Below, one piece after another: positions 24,872 to 34,123 of a DNA stretch of 53,382 bases; positions within the stretch are counted from its first letter, which is position 1; every line of letters starts with the position of its first letter. The position numbers and the translations under genes are program-made. The stretch lies in assembly GCA_021849045.1 (NCBI GenBank), contig JAJZTK010000009.1:1-53382 (forward strand), read 5' to 3'. Source of the DNA: Deltaproteobacteria bacterium (GTDB lineage Bacteria; Desulfobacterota; Desulfuromonadia; Geobacterales; DSM-12255). The notes under the pieces are model-generated. The model did no database searches and had not been told where the DNA came from. It was given only the letters and a program-made list of their open reading frames with translations.

Positions 24872-26785
24872 CTACCCTAGATTCCTGAAATGGACCGTGG
24901 AGACGATCCGGGCGCTCTTGCCGTCCTGCAGGTCGATGGTGACGTCGACGGGGAGCTGGTCAACGTCCGCATGGAGGGCCTCGATAATCTCCCGGTACCG
25001 CTCCATCACTACTGCCCGGCGTACCTTGCCGGTCCGGGTGAGTTCATCCTCGTCGGCATCGAGGTCCTTGTAGAGCAGGGCGAGACGTTTGATGCGGGAG
25101 GCTTCGGGCAGCTCCCGGTTCGCCTTGGCCAGCTCGGCGGCGATGAAGTCCGCCACTTCCGGCTTGGCAGCGAGATCGCTGTAGGTGGTGAAGGCGATCT
25201 TGTTGTCGCCGGCCCATTTGCCGACCACGCGCCCATCCATGCAGACGAGTGCCGTCAGGAACGGGTTTCCCGAGCCGATGACCACGGCCTCCTTGATGTA
25301 GGGGGAGAACTTCAGCTTCCCTTCCACGCTTTGCGGCGCCAGCACTGAGCCGTCGGCAAGCGTGAGCACGTCCCGGAGCCGGTCGATGACGACCAGGTGG
25401 CCGCGCTTGTCCAGACAGCCCGCATCGCCTGTGTGGAGCCAGCCATCCTTCTGCGCTGCCGAGGTCCCCTCGCCGTCGTTGTAATAGCCGGTGCAGATGC
25501 CGCTCCCCTTCAGCAGGATCTCCCCGTCAGCGGCAATGGCGACTTCAATGCCCGGCAGCGGAAGGCCGACGGTTGCCCCCCGGATGTCGCCATCCCGGTG
25601 GATGGAGACAATCCCGGCAGCCTCGGTCAGGCCGTAGACCTGTTTGAGATTGACGCCGATGGCATGAAAGAAGGTGAAGACATCCTCCCCCAGGGCCGAT
25701 CCGCCGGTCATGGCCGAACGGACGCGGGAGAGGCCGAGACGGTCCCTGAGTGCCCGGAAGAGGCAGACGTGGGCAATCCCGCGCAGGATGCGCGCGGTCA
25801 GGGGGACCGGTTTGCCGGCGAGCCGCAGTTCGGCGACCTTTTCCCACATGGGCATGAAAGTCCGAAACATGAACCGTTTGAAGGGGGTCGTCTCCATGAT
25901 CCTGACCTGGACCGACGAGGCGAGCTCGGCCCAGACACGGGGCGGGAAAAAGATGATCTGCGGGCCGATCTCCCGCAGGTCGGCCAGGGAGGTTTCCGGT
26001 TTTTCGGGAAAATTGACGGTAAAGCCGACAGTCAGGGCGCTGGCGAGGGCGGTCAACTGCTCGCCGAACCAGGCCAGCGGCAGATAGGAGACAAATTCAT
26101 CGGTTGGCCGCTTGGCATCCACCTGATCCAGGCTTTGGGCCATGCCGAGCATGTTCCGGTAGGTGAGCATCACACCGCGGGGGGCGCCGGTGGTGCCCGA
26201 GGTGGTGCAGATCATGGCGAGGTCGTCGCCGGAGCCCGCGGCAATGTTCTGCTCGAAGACCCCGGGATGCTCCTTGTCCGCTGCGCTGCCGGCGTTCAGC
26301 AGTTCGGCGAAGGGGTGCAGGATCTCCTCCCGGTAGCGGCGCATCCCGCGCGGGTTGCAGAAGATGATCCCGGCCAGCGCCGGCAGCTCACTCCTGACAT
26401 CCAGGATCTTGTCCACCTGCTCCTGGTCTTCGGCGATGACATACTTCACGCAAAAGCGCTTCAGGAGTTCCGCCACTTCTGTCGGGGTGGCATCGTGGTG
26501 CAGGCAGACGGCTGTGCCTCCGGCCGCCTGGGTGCCGATTACGGCATACAGTGAGGTAGCCCTGTTGTTGCCGATAACGGCGGCGACATCACCTTTCCCG
26601 AGTCCGAGAGCAGCTATGCCCAGGGAAAAGTGCTTTACCTGTTCATAGTACTGCCGCCACGAGGTCGTCTGCCAGATCCCGTGACTCTTTGTCCGCACGG
26701 CAGCCCTTGTGTCGCCGAATCGTTCGGCGTTGGCCTTGAGCAGCTTGACGAATGTGGCCTCATCCAGATTGATAGTCGACGGCAT
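24872..26785 (-). CDS. Long-chain acyl-CoA ligase-type AMP-binding enzyme
   Basis: ATP-dependent acyl-CoA synthetase of the ANL superfamily, 637 residues, forming an acyl-adenylate and then the CoA thioester. The P-loop motif ICTTSGTTGAPRGVML (about residues 192-206), the YGLTEAAG core, DGWLHTGDAG and the hinge with VIDRLRD are all visible. It resembles the FAA1/FadD15 group. ATG at 26785 is chosen because GAGGG lies about ten bases upstream; GTG at 26794, overlapping the livG stop as GTGA, would add three residues. Its place between livG and livH suggests that the imported acid is activated on entry. Confidence 0.9.
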   Translation of the reverse strand: MPSTINLDEATFVKLLKANAERFGDTRAAVRTKSHGIWQTTSWRQYYEQVKHFSLGIAALGLGKGDVAAVIGNNRATSLYAVIGTQAAGGTAVCLHHDATPTEVAELLKRFCVKYVIAEDQEQVDKILDVRSELPALAGIIFCNPRGMRRYREEILHPFAELLNAGSAADKEHPGVFEQNIAAGSGDDLAMICTTSGTTGAPRGVMLTYRNMLGMAQSLDQVDAKRPTDEFVSYLPLAWFGEQLTALASALTVGFTVNFPEKPETSLADLREIGPQIIFFPPRVWAELASSVQVRIMETTPFKRFMFRTFMPMWEKVAELRLAGKPVPLTARILRGIAHVCLFRALRDRLGLSRVRSAMTGGSALGEDVFTFFHAIGVNLKQVYGLTEAAGIVSIHRDGDIRGATVGLPLPGIEVAIAADGEILLKGSGICTGYYNDGEGTSAAQKDGWLHTGDAGCLDKRGHLVVIDRLRDVLTLADGSVLAPQSVEGKLKFSPYIKEAVVIGSGNPFLTALVCMDGRVVGKWAGDNKIAFTTYSDLAAKPEVADFIAAELAKANRELPEASRIKRLALLYKDLDADEDELTRTGKVRRAVVMERYREIIEALHADVDQLPVDVTIDLQDGKSARIVSTVHFRNLG

Positions 26786-26790
26786 CGCGC

Positions 26791-27558
26791 TCACCCCTCG
26801 TCACCCAGATAGGCCTTGATGACCTGCGGATCCTGCTGCACCTCTTCCGGTGTGCCGCCGGCGATTTTCTTGCCGAAGTCGAGCACGCAGACGGCATTGG
26901 AGATGTCCATGACGACCCCCATATCGTGCTCGATCATGATTACGGTAACGCCCCGCTCTTCGTTGGTGTCGAGGATGAAACGGGACATGTCCTCTTTCTC
27001 GCCCAGGTTCATGCCGGCCATCGGCTCGTCGAGGAGCAGGATCTTCGGCTCAAGGGCCAGTGCCCTGGCCAGTTCGACCCTCTTCTGGAAACCGTACGGG
27101 AGTGTGCCGACCACCTTCTTGCGGATGCTCTGGAGGGAAAGGAACTCGATGATCTCTTCGACGAACTCCCGGTTGACGATCTCTTCCTTGCGGGCCGGGC
27201 CCAGGAAGATGCCCCCCTTGACAAGGCCGGCATGCTGATGCAGATGGCGACCGATCATCAAATTGTCGATAACGGTCATCCCTTTGAAGAGGGCTATGTT
27301 CTGGAATGAGCGGGCAATGCCCATTTTGGAGCGCTGGTAGGGGGGATGACCGGAGATATCGGTGTCTTCGAAAACGATCTTGCCTTTTTGTGGCTGGTAG
27401 ACGCCGCTGATGCAGTTCAGCATGGAGGATTTGCCTGCGCCGTTCGGTCCGATGATGGCAAATATCTCGCCCTTGGTGACTTCGAACGAAACCCCGGACA
27501 AGGCGCGCACACCGCCAAAATTGAGCTGGATATCGGTGCAGGAAAGCTGGGCCAGCAT
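26791..27558 (-). CDS. livG: LivG-type ABC transporter ATPase
   Basis: First gene of the operon; the 255-residue ATPase shows Walker A GPNGAGKSS, the LivG-specific PYQRSKMGIARSFQNIALF, the signature-type LPYGFQKRVELARAL and Walker B ILLLDEPMAGMN, with IEHDMGVVMDIS. The signature LPYGFQ departs from the usual LSGGQ but is normal for LivG. GGAGGAG stands before the ATG. The gene is divergent from icmF across a 428-base gap that should hold both promoters. Confidence 0.92.
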   Translation of the reverse strand: MLAQLSCTDIQLNFGGVRALSGVSFEVTKGEIFAIIGPNGAGKSSMLNCISGVYQPQKGKIVFEDTDISGHPPYQRSKMGIARSFQNIALFKGMTVIDNLMIGRHLHQHAGLVKGGIFLGPARKEEIVNREFVEEIIEFLSLQSIRKKVVGTLPYGFQKRVELARALALEPKILLLDEPMAGMNLGEKEDMSRFILDTNEERGVTVIMIEHDMGVVMDISNAVCVLDFGKKIAGGTPEEVQQDPQVIKAYLGDEG

Positions 27559-27806
27559 TGCAGTCTCCTCCGATCGAAACGAAACATTCTAAAACATCGT
27601 TAAATCCATTTCCCCATGTACGACTGTACTGGCACCAGCAGTCACGCATTACCCATAAAGCTAACGTAAACCGCAGATCTTTACTCAATTATCGGCCGTT
27701 TCCAGCATACCCTGAAGCGTCACCCGGCCCGAATGCCACGACTATATATCAGATACAACAGAAGTTACAATCAAATTTTGATATCCATAAAAAAATGTTT
27801 TACAAA
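27559..27806. promoter_or_regulatory. livG/icmF intergenic region
   Basis: AT-rich stretch without a gene. A CTAACGTAAACCG block at 27661-27673 contains ACGTAAAC, the core shared with the icmF and thiolase promoters; on the - strand this is upstream of livG. I could not define clear -35 and -10 boxes for livG. The rest shows nothing recognisable. Confidence 0.35.
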
Positions 27807-27838
27807 TGCTTGACATGTACGTAAACGAAGTGTAGTCT
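27807..27838 (+). promoter_or_regulatory. icmF promoter with candidate operator
   Basis: A -35 box TTGACA (27810-27815) and a -10 box TAGTCT (27833-27838) are separated by 17 bases. The block TTGACATGTACGTAAACGA in the -35/spacer is repeated, with one base changed, in the thiolase promoter at 34066-34084. It most likely binds a common regulator between the boxes; the half-symmetric core is TACGTA. Confidence 0.65.
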
Positions 27839-27986
27839 AGCTTTTACAAAAATCTTTGGAATAGTTGACAACGGTGCCCCACACACAATCACTCAAATTA
27901 ATTAACGCATATTCACACTAATTACAAAACATGGGTTTATTGACTTGCGACACACAACGACACCCCGTGAACAGGAGGGATTTTTA

Positions 27987-30900
27987 ATGCATCAGACGAA
28001 TCCTCAACCCTATAAGACCACCCACAAGGTCCGCTTCGTCACGGCAACCAGCCTCTTTGACGGACACGACGCCTCCACCAACATCATCCGCCGCATCCTC
28101 CAGTCCTCAGGTGCCGAGGTGATCCACCTGGGGCACAACCGCTCCGTAAGCGAGATCGTCACCGCCGCCGTCCAGGAGGATGCCCAGGGGATCGCCGTCA
28201 GCTGCTACCAGGGCGGCCATATCGAGTTCTTCAAGTATATCCACGACCAGCTGAAGGAGCAGAATGCCGGCCACATCAGGATCTTCGGCGGCGGCGGCGG
28301 GGTGATCATCCCCGACGAGATCCGGGAACTGGAGAAGTACGGCATTGCCAAGATCTTCTCTCCCGAGGACGGCCGCCGCATGGGGCTTCAGGGGATGATC
28401 AACCTCATGCTGGAGCAGTGCGACTTCGCCCCCAAGCGCGATATCCGGGCCGAGCTGCAGAAGCTCCCCGAAGGCGACCTGCGGTCGGTGAACACCCTGA
28501 TCACCGCCTTTGAGGAGGCTGTCCACGAGGCCACCACCGAGGTCAAAGAACTGCGGCGTGAGATCCTGAGCATGGCACGGGAGGTCCCGGTCGTGGGGGT
28601 CACCGGCACCGGCGGCGCCGGCAAGAGCTCGCTGAACGACGAGCTGGTCCGCCGCTTCCTCAAGGATTTCCCGGACAAGAAGGTGGCGATCCTGGCGGTC
28701 GACCCCTCCCGCCAGCGCACCGGTGGGGCACTCCTGGGGGACCGGATCAGGATGAACGCCATCAATACCAGCCGGGTCTACATGCGCTCCCTGGCGACGC
28801 GGGATTCCCGCTCCGAGCTCTCGGCAGCCATCAAGGACGCCATCGACACGGTCCGGGCCGCCGGCTTCGACCTGATCGTGGTGGAGACCTCGGGTATCGG
28901 CCAGGGGGACGCCGCCATCGTGGAGATCTGCGACCTCTCCCTCTACGTCATGACCTGCGAGTTCGGCGCCCCGACCCAGCTGGAGAAGATCGACATGCTC
29001 GACTTCGCCGACCTGGTGGCCCTCAACAAGTTCGAGCGCAAGGGGGCCGAGGATGCCCTGCGTAACATCCGCAAGCAGTACCGCCGCAACCGGGAGCTAT
29101 TCGAGCAGCCGGACGAGGCGCTCCCCATCTTCGGCACCATCGCCAGCCAGTTCAACGATCCCGGCACCAATAACCTTTATGGCAGAGTGATCGAGATTCT
29201 GAACGAGAAGAAAGGGCTTGCCTGGCACTCCACGCTGCCGACCACCGACAGCGGGAGCCGGCAGAACAACGTCATCCCCCCGGACCGGATCCACTACCTG
29301 GGGGAGATCGTCCATGCGGTCAGGAACTACAAGAAACATGCGGCCGACCAGGCACGGGCGGCCCGCTCCCTGTTCCAGCTGAAAGGGGCACGGGAGCTCG
29401 TTGCCGGGGCAGGAACGGTGGCTGAACTGGACGACAGCATCAGGCAGCACGAGGCAAAGCTCTCGGAGGAGACCCGCGGGATACTGACAGAGTGGCCACG
29501 CCTCAAGGAAAGCTACCGCCAGGACCAGCTGGTCACCAAGGTCAGAGACAAGGAGATCCGGACCGACCTCTACACCACCACCCTGTCGGGCACCCGCATC
29601 CCCAGGGTCTCCCTCCCCGACTTCGAGGATTTCGGCGAGATCGTCAAATGGAGCTACCGGGAGAACCTGCCCGGCCTCTTCCCCTATACCGCAGGGGTCT
29701 TCCCGTTCAAGCGGGTCGAAGAGGACCCGAAACGCCAGTTCGCCGGCGAAGGGACCCCGGAGCGGACCAACCGCCGCTTCCACTACCTGTGCAAGGACGA
29801 CGACGCCAAGCGCCTTTCCACCGCCTTCGACAGCGTCACCCTCTACGGCGAGGACCCGGACTACCCGCCCGACGTCTACGGCAAGGTGGGTGAGAGCGGG
29901 GTCTCCATCTGCACACTGGAGGACATGAAGAAGCTATTTGCCGGCTTCGACCTCTGCGCCCCCAACACCAGCGTCTCCATCACCATCAACGGCCCTGCCC
30001 CCATGATCCTGGCCATGTTCTTCAACGCCGCCACCGACCAGCAGGTGGAAAGGTTCCGGACGGAAAAGGGACGGGAGCCGTCAGCGCAAGAGTATGCCGA
30101 GATCCGGGAGTGCACCCTGCAGACCGTGCGGGGAACGGTGCAGGCCGACATCCTCAAGGAAGACCAGGGGCAGAACACCTGCATATTCTCCACCGAGTTC
30201 GCACTGCGGATGATGGGGGACATCCAGTCCTATTTCATCGACCACAAGGTGCGCAACTACTACTCGGTCTCCATCAGCGGCTACCACATCGCCGAGGCCG
30301 GCGCCAACCCGATCTCCCAGCTTGCCTTTACCCTGGCCAACGGCTTTACCTACGTGGAATACTACCTCTCACGGGGGATGCAGATCGACGACTTCGCCCC
30401 CAACCTCTCCTACTTCTTCTCGAACGGCCTCGACCCGGAATACACGGTCATCGGCCGGGTGGCGCGCCGGATCTGGGCCGTTACCATGCGGGAGAAATAC
30501 GGGGCCGGCGAGCGGAGCCAGAAGCTCAAGTACCATATCCAGACGAGCGGCCGGTCGCTCCATGCCCAGGAGATGGACTTCAACGATATCCGGACCACCC
30601 TGCAGGCCCTCATGGCCATCTACGACAACTGCAACTCCCTGCACACCAACGCCTTTGACGAGGCGGTCACCACCCCCACCGAGGGTTCGGTACGGCGGGC
30701 CATGGCGATCCAGATGATCATCACCAAGGAGCTCGGGCTGGCCAGGAACGAGAACCCGTACCAGGGGGCGTTCATTATCGACGAGCTCACCGACCTGGTG
30801 GAGGAAGCGGTGCTGGCGGAATTCGAGCGGATCGACCAGCGGGGCGGCGTGCTGGGGGCAATGGAGACCCAGTACCAGCGCTCGAAGATCCAGGACGAAT

Positions 30901-31235
30901 CACTCCTCTACGAGCACAAGAAGCACTCGGGCGAGCTGCCGATCATCGGCGTCAACACATTCCTCAACCCGCGGGCCGACGAGGAGGGGTACCAGGTGCC
31001 GGGCGAACTGGCCCGGGCCACCAGGGAGGAGAAGGAACAGCAGATCAGAAACCTCCGCGCCTTCCAGGAACTGAACCGGGACAAGGCCCCGCCAGCACTG
31101 GCCAAGCTCCAGCAGACCGCCACGAGCGGCGGCAACATCTTCGGGGAGCTGATGGAGGCGGTAAAGCACGCGTCGCTGGGGCAGATCACCCGGGCGTTGT
31201 ATGAGGTGGGGGGGCAGTACAGAAGGAACATGTGA
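27987..31235 (+). CDS. icmF: IcmF, fused isobutyryl-CoA mutase with G-protein chaperone
   Basis: Adenosylcobalamin-dependent mutase that interconverts isobutyryl-CoA and n-butyryl-CoA, fused to its own MeaB-like GTPase chaperone. The 1082-residue protein has, in order, a B12-binding domain (1-150; His27 in DGHDAS, then SCYQGGH and a GGGGG run), a GTPase domain (about 195-430; P-loop [12 protein letters not shown] near 203) and a mutase domain (about 540-1082). In AGVFPFKR (near 570) a phenylalanine stands where methylmalonyl-CoA mutases have the substrate-contacting tyrosine, as in IcmF. AGGAGGG precedes the ATG by seven bases; the open frame extends 14 codons upstream without a signal. It channels branched C4 units into the butyrate-type beta-oxidation encoded downstream. 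Confidence 0.94.
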   Translation: MHQTNPQPYKTTHKVRFVTATSLFDGHDASTNIIRRILQSSGAEVIHLGHNRSVSEIVTAAVQEDAQGIAVSCYQGGHIEFFKYIHDQLKEQNAGHIRIFGGGGGVIIPDEIRELEKYGIAKIFSPEDGRRMGLQGMINLMLEQCDFAPKRDIRAELQKLPEGDLRSVNTLITAFEEAVHEATTEVKELRREILSMAREVPVVGVTGTGGAGKSSLNDELVRRFLKDFPDKKVAILAVDPSRQRTGGALLGDRIRMNAINTSRVYMRSLATRDSRSELSAAIKDAIDTVRAAGFDLIVVETSGIGQGDAAIVEICDLSLYVMTCEFGAPTQLEKIDMLDFADLVALNKFERKGAEDALRNIRKQYRRNRELFEQPDEALPIFGTIASQFNDPGTNNLYGRVIEILNEKKGLAWHSTLPTTDSGSRQNNVIPPDRIHYLGEIVHAVRNYKKHAADQARAARSLFQLKGARELVAGAGTVAELDDSIRQHEAKLSEETRGILTEWPRLKESYRQDQLVTKVRDKEIRTDLYTTTLSGTRIPRVSLPDFEDFGEIVKWSYRENLPGLFPYTAGVFPFKRVEEDPKRQFAGEGTPERTNRRFHYLCKDDDAKRLSTAFDSVTLYGEDPDYPPDVYGKVGESGVSICTLEDMKKLFAGFDLCAPNTSVSITINGPAPMILAMFFNAATDQQVERFRTEKGREPSAQEYAEIRECTLQTVRGTVQADILKEDQGQNTCIFSTEFALRMMGDIQSYFIDHKVRNYYSVSISGYHIAEAGANPISQLAFTLANGFTYVEYYLSRGMQIDDFAPNLSYFFSNGLDPEYTVIGRVARRIWAVTMREKYGAGERSQKLKYHIQTSGRSLHAQEMDFNDIRTTLQALMAIYDNCNSLHTNAFDEAVTTPTEGSVRRAMAIQMIITKELGLARNENPYQGAFIIDELTDLVEEAVLAEFERIDQRGGVLGAMETQYQRSKIQDESLLYEHKKHSGELPIIGVNTFLNPRADEEGYQVPGELARATREEKEQQIRNLRAFQELNRDKAPPALAKLQQTATSGGNIFGELMEAVKHASLGQITRALYEVGGQYRRNM

Positions 31236-31246
31236 TCGGACAACAA

Positions 31247-31272
31247 GGGGGCAATCCATGAATTGCCCCTAC
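31247..31272. repeat. Half element ending GCCCCTAC
   Basis: GGGGCAAT and ATTGCCCC form an 8-bp stem with a six-base loop, and the sequence ends in GCCCCTAC like the larger elements at 36278-38467. It lies 12 bases after icmF. It could act as a weak terminator, but no T-run follows. Confidence 0.55.
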
Positions 31273-31311
31273 ATACGAGGCCATTATTTCTACTTGTTTC
31301 ACATTTGGTTT

Positions 31312-31346
31312 CGTCCCATCGGACCCAAGGGGCCTACGGGACGTAA
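31312..31346. repeat. Short element with CGTCCC...GGGACG ends
   Basis: CGTCCCATCGGACCC faces GGGGCCTACGGGACG, an imperfect inverted repeat with the same outer sequence (TACGTCCC-type) as the 163-bp element at 40479-40641. It is probably a shortened copy with the inner part deleted. Confidence 0.55.
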
Positions 31347-31421
31347 TCAGATTACTTTACGAATGAGCTGTTCGGTGTAAACTTACCCCGATGCTATTTC
31401 ATTAAGCTCAGGAGTCATGTT

Positions 31422-32465
31422 ATGACAACCCCGCACGAGACCTCTTTCTATCAGACCCTGTCGCTGTCCGACCCGGCGCTCCGCCGGCGCTTCATGGTCA
31501 TCGACGAGCCGCTCCAGGGGAATCTCCGCTTTGGCCTGCTGCTGGAGATCCTGGACAAGGTAGCCGAGGAGACCGCCCTTAACTACGTCAACCGCTTCTA
31601 CCCCGAGGCAAGGGTGGTGACCGCGGCCATCGACAACATCCTGGTGCGCCATGCCGCCGATGTCACCAAAGACCTGGTGTTCGAGGCAAGGATCAACCAT
31701 GTGGGGCGGTCTTCACTGGAGATCGGCATCCGGGTGGAGCAGCCGGGCGAGCCGGCCAACCATATCGCCTCCTGCTACTTCACCATGGTCGCCCGCTCCG
31801 GCATGGGGGACGATGCGGTCAGCGTTGCGCTCCCCCCCCTGGAGTACAATGAGATGACCGAACAGGCCCGGGCCCGCAAGGCCCTGGAGCGCAGGGAAGA
31901 GTACAAGCAGCAGCAGGTGGCCCTCCACGAACCGCCGACCCGCGAGGAGTTCGAGCTGCTTACCTCGCTCCATGCGGCCCAGGAGGATCACGACTTCCGG
32001 GGGCTCCTGGCCGGGCGGCTGGTGGCCGATGCCTGGGAACGGATGTATCCCGAACAGGAGAACGTGCCGAAGAAGATCTTCGGCGGCTACCTGATCCGCC
32101 GGGCCTACGAGGTCGCCTCCATCTGCTCGGAACTGGTGGCGCCGGACCGCTCCATTATCGCCGCCGTGAACCGGATAAATTTTTTCCACCCGGTCAGGAT
32201 GGGAGACAAGCTTCACCATACCAGTCGAATAGTGTACACCAACGGCAGTTTCGTCTGCGTGGAGGCGAGCATCGAGCGGATCAGCCGCGAACGGACCGCC
32301 AAGGCCCTCTCCAACTCCTGCCTGTTCACCTTTGTCAACGTGGACCGGAACCTGGTCCACCGGCCGGTGCCGCCGGTCTACCCGACCACCTATGCCGAGG
32401 ACGCCCGCTATCTGGCGGCCCACCGCAGCTACCAGGCGATCGTCAGCCACCACGAAATCATCTGA
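31422..32465 (+). CDS. Acyl-CoA thioesterase, double hotdog domain
   Basis: The 347-residue protein contains two hotdog domains (about residues 20-150 and 190-320), as in the ACOT9/BACH-like thioesterases that hydrolyse acyl-CoA to acid and CoA. Segments NYVNRFYPEARVVTAAIDNI and GGYLIRRAYEVASICSEL (start of the second central helix) fit this family. It follows icmF after 186 bases. A thioesterase in a catabolic operon could release CoA from dead-end acyl-CoA; this is inference. The start ATG is preceded by CAGGAG. Confidence 0.82.
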   Translation: MTTPHETSFYQTLSLSDPALRRRFMVIDEPLQGNLRFGLLLEILDKVAEETALNYVNRFYPEARVVTAAIDNILVRHAADVTKDLVFEARINHVGRSSLEIGIRVEQPGEPANHIASCYFTMVARSGMGDDAVSVALPPLEYNEMTEQARARKALERREEYKQQQVALHEPPTREEFELLTSLHAAQEDHDFRGLLAGRLVADAWERMYPEQENVPKKIFGGYLIRRAYEVASICSELVAPDRSIIAAVNRINFFHPVRMGDKLHHTSRIVYTNGSFVCVEASIERISRERTAKALSNSCLFTFVNVDRNLVHRPVPPVYPTTYAEDARYLAAHRSYQAIVSHHEII

Positions 32466-32532
32466 TAGGAACCATGAACATTTGCTCCGGCCATGCCGGC
32501 AACTGCTTCATTTACTACCAGGGGGATTGCAC

Positions 32533-33702
32533 ATGCTTACAAAAATGGAATCGGAACAGCGGATAATCCGCCTGCAACAGGAACTGCGCGCCAAGGGGAT
32601 CGACGGAGCGCTCATCATCCATGCCATCGATGTCTACTACTTCAGCGGCACCCGCCAGACCGCCACCCTCTGGGTTCCGGCCGACGGCAACCCGCTGCTC
32701 ATGGTGCGCAAGAGCCTTACCCGCGCCGTAAAGGAGAGCATGATCGAAAAGACCGTGCCCTTCCCTTCCAGCAAGGAGTTTCCAACCCTGTTCAGCGACG
32801 CGGTGAAAAAGGTCGGCATCACCTTCGATGTGGTGCCGGTGCAACAGTACAACTACTTCGCCAAGATGCTGGCCGGACGGGAGTTCGTGGACATTTCCGG
32901 CATCAACCGGGAGATCCGCTCGGTCAAGTCGGCCTGGGAACTGGACCGGATGCGCAACTGCGGGACAAAGCTCGTCGCCATCTTCCGGCAGGTGCCGGAG
33001 TTTCTCCGTACCGGCATGCGGGAGATCGACGTGGCCGCGGAGTTCGAAGTGCGGCTCCGCAGGAGCGGTAGCGAGGGGAATGTCAGGATGCGGGCCTACA
33101 ACCAGGAGCTGTTCCACGGGTTGACGGTCTCTGCAACCAGCGCCGCCGAGCCCGGGTTCTTCGATGGTGCCGTCACCGGGCAGGGGCTCTCCAGCGCCTT
33201 CCCCCACGGCGCCTCCACGGCGGAGATCCGGCGGGACACGCCGGTCATGCTCGACTACACCGCCACCTTCAACGGCTACAGCGTCGACATGTCCCGCTTC
33301 TTCGTGATCGGCACCCTGGCCCCGGAACTGCGGCACGCCTTCGACACCGCGCTGGCCATCCAGCGGCAGATCGTGGAGAACCTGAAACCGGGCGTCATCT
33401 GCGAAGAGCTGTTTCTGAAATCCCTGGAACTGGCCGAACAGGCCGGACTGGCTAAGAACTACATGGGAGTGCCGGGCGAGAACGCCAGGTTTGTCGGCCA
33501 CGGCGTCGGGCTGGAACTGGACGAATTCCCGGTCCTGGCCCAGGGGTTCAAGGTGCCGCTCCAGGCCGGCCAGACCATCGCCGTTGAACCGAAGTTCGTC
33601 CTCCCTGGTTTGGGCGTGATCGGCATTGAGAATACCTTTGCCGTCACCCCCCACGGTGGTGAGAAACTTACCGACCTGCCGGACGATATCGTCTGCCTGT
33701 AA
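32533..33702 (+). CDS. M24-family aminopeptidase P/creatinase-like protein
   Basis: The 389-residue protein has a creatinase N-terminal domain (1-135) and a pita-bread catalytic domain (about 145-389). All five usual metal ligands can be matched: Asp in VMLDYTATF, Asp in YSVDMSRFF, His in GHGVGLELDE, Glu in AVEPKF and Glu in GIENTF. This suggests an active dinuclear metallopeptidase of Xaa-Pro type rather than a creatinase. ATG at 32533 follows AGGGGG; the frame extends upstream only through the thioesterase gene. Its place among acyl-CoA genes is unexpected. Confidence 0.85.
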   Translation: MLTKMESEQRIIRLQQELRAKGIDGALIIHAIDVYYFSGTRQTATLWVPADGNPLLMVRKSLTRAVKESMIEKTVPFPSSKEFPTLFSDAVKKVGITFDVVPVQQYNYFAKMLAGREFVDISGINREIRSVKSAWELDRMRNCGTKLVAIFRQVPEFLRTGMREIDVAAEFEVRLRRSGSEGNVRMRAYNQELFHGLTVSATSAAEPGFFDGAVTGQGLSSAFPHGASTAEIRRDTPVMLDYTATFNGYSVDMSRFFVIGTLAPELRHAFDTALAIQRQIVENLKPGVICEELFLKSLELAEQAGLAKNYMGVPGENARFVGHGVGLELDEFPVLAQGFKVPLQAGQTIAVEPKFVLPGLGVIGIENTFAVTPHGGEKLTDLPDDIVCL

Positions 33703-33734
33703 CGGGGCTTCTCTGCCAGCAGCCCTTGCAACAC

Positions 33735-33760
33735 GGGGCGGTCGACGGGCCGCCCCTCTT
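33735..33760 (+). terminator. Terminator after the icmF operon
   Basis: GGGGCGG and CCGCCCC form a 7-bp G+C stem with an 8-base loop, followed by TCTTTCCC. It lies 33 bases after the M24 gene. The remaining 363 bases up to the thiolase start hold the thiolase promoter but no gene. Confidence 0.6.
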
Positions 33761-34062
33761 TCCCGACTTCCTATTCCGCCTGCACGCACCTCCTGTCCCG
33801 TAACGCCGAAAACAGCATCAAAATACTAGGCATCCTCACGCAGATGTTGCAAAAAACGCAGAGCAATCAAACAGCTTTAAAAAACATGTCAGCTCTGGAA
33901 CGTGACATACGCAGCAGTTTGAATCCTTAGATTCTTCCGCGGCCTCCGCGCCTTCGCGCGAGTCAATGTCGTCAGCAAGTCATTTTTTGCCCTTTACTGC
34001 CGCTTCCTCATGACCGTATACTCATAAGACTTTTTTGCTGCACAATAATTGCGTTTTAAAAT

Positions 34063-34094
34063 TGCTTGACTTGTACGTAAACGACGCATATACT
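34063..34094 (+). promoter_or_regulatory. Thiolase operon promoter with candidate operator
   Basis: The -35 box TTGACT (34066-34071) and the -10 box TATACT (34089-34094) are 17 bases apart. The spacer holds TGTACGTAAACGA, identical to that in the icmF promoter. The two promoters match in 21 of 22 bases across TGCTTGAC to AACGA although the flanks differ, so the match marks a regulatory site and not a duplication. Confidence 0.75.
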
Positions 34095-34123
34095 CAACCT
34101 CAAAACCAACCCGGAGGAGCTGG

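Noticed and set aside
32515-33789. A 424-codon antisense frame over the M24 gene
   Set aside because: The sense gene has all five metal ligands; the antisense frame has low-complexity composition only.
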